The notes beneath the pieces were generated by a model that was given only the letters and a program-made list of their open reading frames with translations, was not told the DNA's origin and searched no databases. This document shows positions 1-11,900 of a DNA stretch of 64,000 nt, one piece after another. Numbering within the stretch: position 1 is the stretch's first letter; each line of letters begins with the position of its first letter. The position numbers and the translations under genes were made by a program. This DNA comes from Paracentrotus lividus. Lineage: Eukaryota > Echinodermata > Echinoidea > Camarodonta > Echinidae. The DNA lies in the NCBI GenBank assembly GCA_940671915.1, contig CALNVZ010003432.1, positions 8,202,137 to 8,266,136 on the forward strand. The letters run 5' to 3'.

Positions 1-673
1 ATAAAAGATTACAAGTTTGAATCTCATGCAATGCAACAGGATCCCTACATGTGCACATAACATGCATATTTGTTCAGTATTACAAGATTTAGGCATAAAA
101 ATATTGGCTTGGTCCCAAGTATCTCATTATAATGGGAGTGGACTGTATTACAATTTAATTTACAATTGCAATTACCTGATACAACAAGGCATCTTATTTC
201 TACACAATTAGTTCCATATTGATTCCTAAAGTTTTAGACTAGTTTTCAATCACATCACAGTGCTAGCTATATTTTTTTAAATTTTGTTTTTGCCTTAACT
301 GTTTCAAACACAAGCATTTCATCTGTAATGGCAAGACTTATCGTACTTTAGCTTACCATATTCTCTGTCACTCAATAGCAGCTAGTCTAGCTATTACAGA
401 CAGATTAATTATATCTAGCATGTACGAGCAAAGAATACAGCTGGTTTTCCGATGTGATAAAAGGATAATTTAAAAAGGCAAGACCAAATATTAATCAAAT
501 CAAAATGCAAAACACATTAAAATTACGAATAAGAAGTCAGTAGTCAACTTAGATTTAGTCTGGTTTTGGCTTGCCTAGTGGTCTTTGGTACATCAGGGAT
601 AATACATACACATAAAGGAATAAAGGATCAAAATGATCCCAATCTGGGTCCATTGGGTATATGAGCCGTTCCA

Positions 674-889
674 GGGGGGTGTTTCACAAAGAGTTAAGTG
701 GACTTAAAGTCGCACTTAACTTCTACGCGCATCTTGTTTTATATCGCGCAAATTAATTGATAAGATTTCACAATGGCATGCATCCCCTAAGCATGGTTAA
801 TCCAATAAGGTGATGCGTAATATAATGCACGAAACTACCGACTTAAGTGCGATTTTTAAGTCTACTTAACTCTTTGTGAAACACCCCCC
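674..889. mobile_element. MITE with GGGGGGTGTTTCACAAAGAG ends, copy 1
   Basis: A 216-bp element with long inverted termini: GGGGGGTGTTTCACAAAGAG at the left and its complement ending CACAAACACCCCCC-like at the right, followed inward by AGTTAAG and CGCACTTAA arms. A second copy lies at 52902-53113. No coding capacity. Confidence 0.88.
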
Positions 890-1394
890 AGGTCAATTAT
901 CATCATACGCCTCATACACAGCCACAATTGATGCAGAGTGGTGCATGGCCTCCATTGATACGGATTAGGGTCAATTCGACCTTTCATTCTAAAAAGTCTA
1001 GAGAGTCAGGCCTAGGGACTAGCCAAGCAATCAATACTCATTATTTGAATATTTTGATATTTCTTGTTCAGACTTATAATATTAGAGGCACTGCTACAAA
1101 CAAAATTTTATGAGAACAACCTCACACATGATTCCATTATTAAGACCACCTAAGGGAAACAGATACAGTGACCAATGCAGAGAGGTGATCAGTATTGAGA
1201 GTCACTGGTTAGACTAACTCTTATTAAGATGTGGTGAAATTCAGAACACAACATCTCAATAAAAAGAATATTTATGAATTTATTAAAAGGTGGACGATGA
1301 AAGACGACAAGATAAAAAAAAGTTTATTCATAAACATCTACCGAAAGTACTGCTCCTTTCTTGTCATAATAGTACTTCAGGTTATTTGATAAAC

Positions 1395-1580
1395 TGCAGT
1401 GGTGGACCCACATAGGGGTTTAGGGGGCACATCCCCAACATATACAGTGTGACTTGAAAGCCACTCATTGACTGTACAGGTTAAAATTCTTTAGAAATTG
1501 GTGCCCCCCCCCCTCCCGATTTCCTGGAGGCACCCCCCTTTTTTTTTAATTCTGGATCTCTCACTGAACTGGCAGACAAG
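1395..1580. repeat. Interspersed repeat with TCATTGACTGTACATGTTAAAATC core
   Basis: Shares a core (CACTCATTGACTGTACA, then GGTTAAAAT) and flanking C-rich and 'ctggatc...tcactg' words with segments at 6225-6390, 6390-6545 and 8760-8910. Family unknown; copies are degenerate. Confidence 0.6.
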
Positions 1581-2320
1581 CAGCAACTCAATCCTAAGTA
1601 AATTCATTACTGTTTACGCCATGTATTTTGCATCCATAAATTTTCTTGATTTTGCTTCAAGAAGAGGAATTTGCGTGAGTATATTTTCATGAATTTACTG
1701 TATTTGCATTCACTTTGTACAGAGATCGTCTCACACACCAACAGTCCTCTCTGTATCAAATAAAATGTTTCAAAGAGGTTCATGATGCGCACTACGAGAT
1801 ATCAGAAAGTGAAATAGGTCGCTAAATTTTGCAAAAATGAAACCACTGCAAAATATTCAGCTAAACTCTTTTTTTTTTTACATATCAATGCAATCTATAT
1901 CTAGCTGCAATGACTTGACCAATGGAGGGCGTATTTCAGTTCAGTTATGTAAACCTCTTTGTAACCCTTATCACATTTTAATAGAGTACAATTCCACAGT
2001 AATATCAGTTGCCATGCTTTTTCACATTCATGTTCGCTTAGTACTTAGATGTGAAAACATGACATAATTTGGGGATTCTAGAAAATATACATGTGAGTGT
2101 ATAAACTATAAAGCCCCAATATTTCCACTGATATAACTACACTGCAAACAATCTATATATGACAGAGCATCATAACCATGGAATTGCCTTAAAGTGAAAC
2201 AAAAATGTGATGATATACATTATGTCCTATAATCAGTTATAAAAAATTTATTTTAACCATGCACAAGGTTGTTTTTGGCAACATTGTCCATAATAGGGTA
2301 CATTATTTCCACTTTTTCAG

Positions 2321-2750
2321 TACTGTATAAGTGGTTTCTCTCGCGGGGGTTTTATTTTCGCGAATTTCGCGAATTGGGATGCGACCACAAATTTAACATC
2401 ACGCTAAAAGGTTTTGTACAGTACCGGGAATCTATCCACGCTAGAAATTGTTTTGAACTCCATGCGCCCATGGAGCAGAGTTGTCTATGCAGCGCTATCA
2501 ATAGCACACACAACGATACAGCGCGATGCGTGGATGACAGGTATGTCAAATGAATACGGTCATTGTTTTTACTGTCTTTTTATAAATATAATGTCTTGTT
2601 TTTTGGATAAGAAAAGATGGATTAATTATAGTTCTAGTTACTTTTAATTCCAGATTTTGCCGACCACAAATTTAACATCGCGCGAAAATGGCAGGACCCC
2701 CGCCAACCGCGAAAATATCTGTACGCGAAAAAAAAAACACTTATACAGTT
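2321..2750. mobile_element. MITE with ACTGTATAAGTG ends
   Basis: Left end TACTGTATAAGTGGTTT and right end CACTTATACAGT are inverted repeats, with CGCG-rich subterminal arms. An internal word GACCACAAATTTAACATC occurs twice (2382 and 2659). Distant relatives appear at 61564-61770 and, degraded, 41700-41830. Confidence 0.75.
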
Positions 2751-2936
2751 ACTGATCGGATTGTTTTACAATATACCAGTACCGCGAGCATCAGATACAA
2801 TTCCAATCGGCCATTTGAGAGGCATACATGTGAATTAATTGATCTCTGAGATAATTTAAAACAAATTTTTGAATCCCCAGAACCTCTGGATCATGGTCCC
2901 ATGGAATGAATTTTGTGTTGTTTGTGTATCTTACTT

Positions 2937-2999
2937 CTAAGCATTGTCAATGATATTCTTCAGCATCATAAGAGCAGCCTCACCAGCGTCCGCTGGGAC
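2937..2999 (-). CDS. SCPEP1: SCPEP1 exon 14 and stop
   Basis: Twenty codons, VPADAGEAALMMLKNIIDNA, then TAG at 2939-2937. Acceptor TTTCAG. It completes the HMVP signature across a 3.7-kb intron that holds a 3.07-kb transposon. Confidence 0.93.
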   Translation of the reverse strand, partial: VPADAGEAALMMLKNIIDNA

Positions 3000-5900
3000 C
3001 TGAAATAGGAGAAAAGGATAAATATTGATATCAATATTGTTGACGATGTTAATGACTGATTGAAATACAGTGCGCTCCACTTAGGGGAGACTGGGGTAAT
3101 TATGGCCCCCTTTTTCACATTTCCTATTACTACCATTAAATGAAAAGTCCGAATGATATTCTAATATGTAAAAATACAGTCGATCCATATACCTATAATA
3201 TAAAGGAAAGTATAAACCTGCTACTTCTCATTTGCATATTAATTACCATTATGTTAACAACTTTGGGGGCCATAATTACCCCACGGGTTGGGGTATTTAT
3301 GGCCCCTATCGTAATGACTGTATGAATTCAAGATATTATGCTAATTAATGATGGTAATGTATAATAATGTTGTTGGGTATTCCTAATACACTTATCAACC
3401 ACCAGCAATGATTTAGTCAATAATTGGTTCAGCCAAAATGTTGAAATTTGCAATCAAAGCAATACATATATTTATGTACAAAATCGTACAAGTTAATGTC
3501 CCCATCTACGCTTATCTGCGCTTTACACTGTTTATGCATTGGGGGCCATAATTACCCCAAATGACATTTTCAATTTGATCCCCCTTTACAGCTTACTATT
3601 GAAGATATTCAGGTGGAAGTTTTCTCTTGTGTTTTTTACTTCCTATTGTTTCAGTTTCAATCAAAATTTCATCTTAAATGATTTTGGGCGATTCTTTGAA
3701 AAGTGAACCTTTTTGGGAAAAAATAAAGTTTGTCCTTTTTGTTTTTAAGCTGCACATTCATATAGATCATTGTCTGAAGTTTCATGAAATGCATTTTTAT
3801 TCTTAATTTTACAAATTTTTCATGTCATTTGCATAAATTAACATGCAAATATTTTGAATGAAAAATGGTACGTAAAATATCATTTGTTTGCCCTGACTTG
3901 ATGGTATATGCTGGTCTCCTTACTTTGATTATTGTCATTATACCATTTTTAAACTTCATTCCTTTAAATTTAAATGAAAAATAATGGTGTTGAATTGATT
4001 GTTTTAAGTAATTTACTAAAGAAATCAATTGCCATCAAATGTCACACACGTGACCCCAAAAACACGAAAAGTTAACGCCCCCGAAACCATGGTTCCATTT
4101 TTATTACAATTTTTTCTCCAAAGCTAGATATATGTGCCTTGCATCTCACCAAATATGAAGCCATGATAGCTTTTAATTTAGTATTAATTAACTTTGAAAT
4201 TGGTCACACACGTGACCCACGGGTCACGTGTGTGACCAACTATGGTCATGCCTTTAAAAAAGGGACCAGGCTATTCGGCCATTCTTTGAAAAGTGAACCT
4301 TTTGGGACAAATAAAATTTTTGCTTTTTGATTTTAACTGCATATTCAAATAGAGCAATGTCTGAAGTTTCATGAACTGATGTTTTTTTCGTGATTTTTGC
4401 AATTGTTCATGCTCATTTGCCTAAATTAACATAAAGGATAATTAAATGGAAAACGGTAAATAAAATATCATTTTTTAACCCTGACTGGAATGGATATGCT
4501 GACTTCCTTACTTGGATTACTGTCATTATATATTATTTACTCTATTCCTTTTAATCTAACCCAAAAAATAATGTTGTTAAATTGATTATATTAAGATAAT
4601 CAAACCTGGAATGAATGCCCTCAAAATGCCACACACAAGTAACCAGAAAACACAAAAGTTTATGCCCCGTCTTAACCATGGCTCTGGTATTATCTAATTA
4701 TTTCTTCAAAGCTAGATTTAATGTACCTTGCATCTCACTAATATGAATCCATGACAAGTTTTAATTTGATTATTAATTAGCAAACAAATTGGTCACACAC
4801 GTGACCGCTGGGTGGGGGCGGTCATAAATTCTGATTATTTTCACATTCATTGGCTGAAATTAATTAATTTAGCATTATTATGCTCAAATGGTTTTGCAAT
4901 AATTTTGCGAAAAAAAAACAACAAAAAGACAAACAAACAAACAAAACAAAAGTCGAAAAAAACAAGGAAATACATAAGAAATTCATAAAACAATGAAATA
5001 CACAAGGAATTTAGTTCGATGTCATTTTTTTTTCCAAGTACAATGGTTAGGAATCCTATAAAGATTATGCAAACACAAATTAGCATTCCAGAAGCTGTAG
5101 TTTGTCAATTAAGAACAAAAATTATGATTTCATGCAATGCGTAATTAACATAATTAATTCATATAAAATAATTATTATTATTATGGGAAAATTAACAATG
5201 CCTTCTTGTAGTTATATCACACACTACCATCGTGCAAATTTCGGCGCGCTCGCGAGATCAACAGCCAAGATCTTATAGGGGGCATCATGGCCCCCTCCCT
5301 TACCCGCCCTCCCCCAGTCTTGACAGCTACCAAAACACCCATTGACTGACTAGGGTTGAGTTTATAAAATTTTTACCACAGCGGATATAGTAATTGCTCA
5401 AAATGTACATTTATTGCATAATACATGATATATTCATTTTTCTGTACAATTTGCCATAGGTCACACACGTGACCCACTAAATGTCACACACGTGACCCGA
5501 CATCACGAATAAAATAATAGATAAAAAAGAAATTTCAGAGATATCTCCTATCCAGTGGTATTTTTTGGTTAACAGGTCCATATGCATGTCTCACAGCAAT
5601 AAGAACATATCATCATTTTAAAACTCACAGGAATTTCAAAAATGAAATTGAACTTTCAAAATATGCTGTTCTGTGAAGTCACACACGTGACCCACTTCTT
5701 TTGACCTCTGACCTTGAACATGCATATTGTAAATATCAAAAAATATTTACAAATGATAGCCAACAAAATATATATTAGCATGAATAAACATTAAATCAGT
5801 ATTATTTTTAAAATTGTTAGAGTTATAGCCTATTAAAGTCAAGATTTTGCATAATTTCGGTCACACACGTGACCAAGAATGGTCCTTTTAATTAATGATA

Positions 5901-8900
5901 ATGTATCACACTCCACATAAAAAAGCAGACTTGCCACTTTCCAAAGAACAGAATTGTAATTGCCATACATTTTAGGCTCCCCTAAGCACAAAATTTCATG
6001 TAAATGGCTTATTTTTCTCATGTGATAGTAGGAAGAGTTTAGCTAGGCATGTGTAAAAATTAAATTATCATTGTGTAATGCAGCAAAGAATTATAAGCTC
6101 TCAAAGACAAAGGGGCCATAATTACCCCAGGGCCATAATTACCCCAGTCTTCCCTATAGCAAGCACAGGTATAAGAGTTTGTGAAAACAAATTTCTCAAT
6201 GAACAGAGCAAATAGTGGGAGGCAGTGGCAGATCTAGGCAGTGGTGCAGGGGATGTGTGGCCCCTCTATAATCTGTAAACCACTCATTGACTGTACATGT
6301 TAAAATCAGAAAATCTTGGTAGCTCACCCCCTTATCGGACCTGGTGCCCCCTCTATTTTCAAATCCTGGATCCATCACTGGGGATGATATCAATGGAGGA
6401 TACAGGTGGGGTGCAGAAGACACCCCCCCCCCCTCCTCCTTTAATTTGTAATCCACTCATAGACTGTTCATGTTAAAATCAGAATATTTTGGCTTGCGCC
6501 CCTCCCCCATCCAATTGTCAAATCTTGAATCTTCTACTGGATATTATAGGTCTAACTCTAACATGAAATTAACTTTGTAATACTTAAGTTATAGGTGTAT
6601 TAAATCATTGCCAAGCAACATTTCTACTTTCAGAAAAAAGAAAAACCTAAAAAGTTAATAATTGCAACTTATTGGAGGTTTTGATTCAACATCAAACAAT
6701 TATATGAGCTCACCATGTGACCAGCCTTCATGATCCAGAAGAAAGCAAAGTGATCATAGCTCTTGTAGAAGTATGCTGTGTCTCCGGGCTTAGAGGGGAC
6801 ATACTCCGGCGTCCATTTCGTCTGATTGAAATGGGCAATTCCTGGCCAGGTTAGTCTCTGTACCCATAATTCAGTGCCTGAAAAAAAGCAGCGAAGCAGT
6901 TTTTGTTGTGTGATTGGAATGTGGATGAACTGTTTCAATGTGATTGAGAGAGCTTGATTATAATGCATCTTAAAGCTGGTGTATAGTTTTGGGAGAAGGA
7001 AAATTCTAATTAGGGTTCACAGTTAGATAATATGAAAGATTGAATCCTATAACCTATAATTCTATAATATAAGTAAAAAACGTGGAAAGTCAGGGACCCG
7101 ACATGTAAAACCAATGGGATTTTCTTGTGTGGGCGATACACACAGATTGTTATGCAACGTTCATGGGCTAACCTAGGCGGGCGGTCACCGCAGTAAAGGT
7201 ATCAAACGACTGTTACATTATGTTTCTTTCAAACATTTTCACTGAAATTCACCGGAAATCATGAAAGGAATATCACGAGATGAGACTATATTTGACCGGT
7301 TTTATGCAGATTCCTTATTTGTTACCAAAACTATACACCACGTTTAAGAATCAGTGTATGGTGTTTGAATCATCAATGAGATAAGAAATCAACTTAATTC
7401 TGTTGAGAGTCACAGCAGTGCACATGGATGGGACTAACCATAAATGTGCGATGACAGCGATGAAAGAATCATAAAGGTACGTGTTACGACCATTAACAAA
7501 AGAAAGACTACTGTATAAGCCATATATTTCAAGATTTGTGGCTTGTAAGAAATATTCACGATTTTTGTGTGTTCTTTTTTCTTCAATAATATAAGTGGTC
7601 TTATATCGAATTGGAAATTTGTCTAGGATGGATTCACAAAATCCGCAAAAAAACCCCAAGCGACATATATGTCTTATACAGTATTCTAAGACAACTTATC
7701 AAAAGATAAAGCCATGGCCAACTGCATACCAACCGTTCAGTAGGATCATATGCCAGATATACATATCCTGTATTATTCTTCCATTAACTCAATAGGAGGG
7801 GACTAGTACATCTGGTATAAAATGCTGCAGTGTGGTCGGTACGCAGACTGCGGACAATGCCTTTGGTAAGTCGCCTAAAAGGCATATCTTTACTAACCTG
7901 GTGTATCACAGATGAGATCCAGCTGGCCATTGTAAACGATCACATGAAGCTCAGAGTTCTTGAGAAGGTCATCCACTGGAACAAAGACAGAATATATGTA
8001 AAAATACCAATGAATGCAGCATTTTTCCAAGTACATGTAAATGTCTATCACCCATGCTACACACATGATATAAAAGTTTGTGTTTTATTTGCTTTTGTTT
8101 ATTATTGCACTTTCATTGGAAACACAATTTGACAAAATTATGTTTGTCTTGTATACTCAACAGTTTCAAAATATTTCTATTTTGAATTATCTTGAATTAT
8201 TATTGCTCTACATCATATAAAAAATGTAATATAATAAAAATAAAATCCCTGTGGAGGGGGAAAAACAATTGTAAAAATTTCATATGCACATGTCATATGC
8301 ATATTAAAAGCCGTCTAAAAGGTAGTCATTATTTTTTTTTAACTCGGGGAAGGGGGATGTAGAAAAAAATTGGGGGAAAAAATCCAGTTTTAATATTATC
8401 CCATTCTACGGGACAGGTTGGAAACTCTAGCTAAAAATTGAATAAAAACAACATAAACCTAACAAATGAATTCTGGCAACTTAGTGGTTTTGAGCTGAAA
8501 GATAACATTGTTTTTGTACAAACTTACCAATATCTATCACTGGTTTCATAAAGTCCCCACTCTGTTGTTCAAAGACCTCTCCTGATTGCCCTATTGACAG
8601 AAGATTCCATTAAATTCTTTTCTTTATTCTCATATAGTAAATAAGATGATAGATCATCAGATATTGACATATTTTCAAAATGTAGAATTCTATGAATTAC
8701 ATATTTCCTAAATACATGTAAAATTTTTGACATATTTCAACAAATCTCTATTGCAGTAGCAAGTGGCAGACCCTGTCAGGGGGCACAAGGGACAATCGCC
8801 CCCTCCCCCAATTTGAAAACCACTTATTGACTGTACATGTTTAAATCGAAATATTTCGGTGGCACCTCCTTTATCGGGCCTGGAGCTCAAACCCCCCCCC

Positions 8901-11900
8901 CCCCCCAAATGCAATGCTAGATTAAGATAAACTTGAAAGTTGTAGTAATTGTGAAAAAATAATGTCCAACAGAATCAAAACAAGTTTACACTAGAATTAG
9001 TGGAACTGAATATTAATGATAATTGCAAAATGATTCTGGTAGAAAATGTAAAATAGCTGAGTAATGAGCAAATAAAGGGAAAAATGTCGGGACGTCACCA
9101 CATGGTCACTTCTCACAGCCACGCGATGACCACGTGCAAAGCATATTGAACAGTGGCATGCCCGAAGTTCACACTGTATGTGTGCGATATTGTGTGCGGG
9201 GAGTTCTGGCGAGATAGTGGAGTTACGTACGGGCTGCATCAATTTAACCCTCCTGACCACAATTTACTCTAAATTTCACCTGAAATCGTGCATGGAAGAT
9301 ATACATATCTCGTGTAGGTATATTTATATGCAAATGGAACAATGGGAGGACATATTTATACAATTACTTCAAATTTACGTTTGGCTTCAACAACTCAAGT
9401 TGGGCTTTAACCCTAATCAGACTGGGGTGTTATGGTAGCTGTCAAGACTGGGGGGGGGGGGGCCATGATGGCCCCCCCTAAGATCTCTGCCGCCGATCGC
9501 GCGACCGCACCGAAAATTTGCACGATGGTAGTGAGCCATGTAATCTACAAGACTGCGCTGTTAATTTTTCCAAAATAATAAGAATTTTTTTTATATGAAT
9601 TAATTATGCTAATTTATGCATGAAATCATACTTTTTGCTCTAATTGAAAAAATAAAGCTCCTAGAATGCTAATTTTGTGTATTAATATTCCTTATAGCAT
9701 TCCTAACAATTGTACTAGAAAAAAATTCTAGTTTCAAAATTAATTTCTTATGTATTTTATTGTTATATGAATTTCTTATGTATTTCTTTGTTTTTTCGAC
9801 CTTTTGCTTTTCTTTTTTTTTACGCAAAAATCAATTAAGAACCATTTTAAAGCATAAATAGGCTAAAATAAATTGATTTCAGCCGATGAAAGTGAAAATA
9901 ATCATATCTTTATGAATTAGGTGAGAAAACTCAATTTGCATTGACTTTGTACACAAAATCATGTTTTTGAGAAAATGGTTTCAAAAGATGCGCGAGACTT
10001 GAAAGTAAAAAGTCAGCAAGCGGCGCGATCAGAAAATTTCGTGCGCGGAGTGGTCGCGGAAAATGTCGAGGGGGGGCCATGATGGCCCCCCCCCCCAGTC
10101 TGATTAGGGTTGAGAAATTTTGAATGAAAAAGGTATTGAAATCTTTCTATCGGTAAAGTAGACACAAAAATTCAAACTGGCATTCTCACAATTGAGCATA
10201 AAGTTTTCTCTCCGACACGTTCATGTAACATATTCACGTCCCATTAAAAAAAATAAAGAAAAATTGAGTGAGATGATTTTCTAATTTGCATTCACCCAAG
10301 ATCATTGAAGTAAATTTTGACATGTCTTTAATGAAATGAGTGAAAAAAAATATTATTGGTGCTAATTTGAGGATTCAAAGGATCATTCAGACTATTGAAA
10401 TAGCCTACACCTGTATGGGAATGACGTCTTACCTCCCCATACTACGTTATCAGGGATGCCAAGCTTCTTCTTAATTGGTCCATTCATAAGCTCACTCAGT
10501 GCATCATTCTGATAAACATCCAGGTGACGTCTTCTCAGTCTTTCTGCAAGAGAAGAAAGAGAACAATAAAGAAACATAATTGTATACAAGACAGAGAGTC
10601 AAAGAGAAATATCGAGAGAGAGAGAGAGAGAGAGAGAGGAAGAAAGATGCACACTGTAGAAAAAGTTGGTGGCACAATTACAGGTACAAAGACAGACACA
10701 GACACTGACAATGAGAGAAATAGAAATAGAGTGGATGGAAGGTATAACAAAAGAGAGTCAGACAAATATAGAGACAAGGACAGAAAGACAGACAAACGAA
10801 CAGGTAGACAAAATGAAATACCTTCTTTTTTTTTAAATAATGGTTAATTTTGAATAAAATAAGAGGAGAAAACAATTTTTACCTTGATTTAAAATTCAAT
10901 CCTCAAACATCTTTGGTCTCCACATATCTTTACAATAGCAATGTAGAAAATAAAATTAAACTTTATTTTTTCTGTGGGAAATGGAAGATATTTGGGGAGT
11001 GTACAAACAACTTATTGAAATAAAACATTATTGCATAAAAAGACTTTAACTTTAGTTGATAGACAGAATTAGTAGGCAAGGCAAAGAAAAATGGAAGGGT
11101 TTGACTCCATGTTGGCACAATTAATTCCTTGATCATATATCTTTTCGGGGCCTTATAATATAAAAAAAAAACACAACAACAACAGCTGCTTTGGTCATTT
11201 TCATACAAAAACAGCTAAAATGGCTTCTTTAAGCACTATACAGTGTGTTCCTAAAAAAGGTAATCGAAGTTCAAAGGTCAGTCATTTCAAAAGTATATAG
11301 TTTAGTTTTGTGATTTGTTTACTAAAATTCTAAGTAACTCATCAGCTTTAATTTGAGACATTGCGTACGTCCTAACTGTAATGGGTCACAGAGTTAGGGT
11401 CCTTTGAAGGTGATAGGTACAAAACCCATTTTTTCCAAGTTTTTCGTTTTTTTGGGTATAAAACCAACTTATAAAAATTTTGGTTTCATAGTTTTGGGGA
11501 TTTTGTCACGAAAAGTTTCAATGAAATGCAATCTCATTTGTCAAAGGACCTATCTCACTGGCAATGACATGGGTTCTCGATTATGCACGAGTCTCTGGAG
11601 TCTCGGAGAGGTCGCCGCGACATCTCTTTATTCTGCAAAAAGTCACGAGAAAAATCAAACAAATGTCAAACATGTCCAATCTTTTAGTAGACTTCTTTAA
11701 TAGGTGAGCAAGTCTCTGTGAAATCTTTGCGGACGGTTGCTGCGACGTCCCTTAAGTATCCACGAAGTCGCAGAGACGTCGAAACTTGCTAACGATTAAA
11801 AGGAATCGAACGGGCTAATAATTTTTACTTGCTGGCGTCTTAAAGAAGTCTACTAAAAGATTGAACATGTTTGACTTTTGTTCCATTTTCCCTCGAAGCC

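Larger units (their letters stand above)
1..2936. other. Sequence downstream of SCPEP1: probable 3' UTR plus repeats
   Basis: No coding region supported. It holds a MITE (674-889), an interspersed repeat fragment (about 1395-1580) and a TACTGTATAAG-ended MITE (2321-2750). Short open frames here lie in these repeats or in AT-rich sequence. Confidence 0.6.
3084..6154. mobile_element. 3.07-kb TA-flanked DNA transposon, non-coding
   Basis: The ends are inverted: GGGGAGACTGGGGTAATTAT at 3084 and ATAATTACCCCAGTCTTCCC ending 6154, each next to TA (3082-3083 and 6155-6156). The phrase GGGGCCATAATTACCCC recurs internally (3265-3310, 3540-3560, 6110-6145). A 590-bp unit is tandemly duplicated (starts at 3691 and 4281). 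No long open frame, so it is non-autonomous. A truncated element of the 9409 family is nested at about 4830-5357. It fills most of SCPEP1 intron 13. Confidence 0.75.

Noticed and set aside
2269..2647. Overlapping 60-94 codon frames
   Set aside because: Lie inside the ACTGTATAAG-ended MITE, with no conserved motif.
6196..6456. 86-codon minus-strand frame rich in P and G
   Set aside because: Lies in interspersed repeat copies with C runs.
10524..10847. Charged 107-codon frame rich in RERERE and DKDR
   Set aside because: A reading of (GA)n and GACA simple repeats; all frames on both strands look similar.
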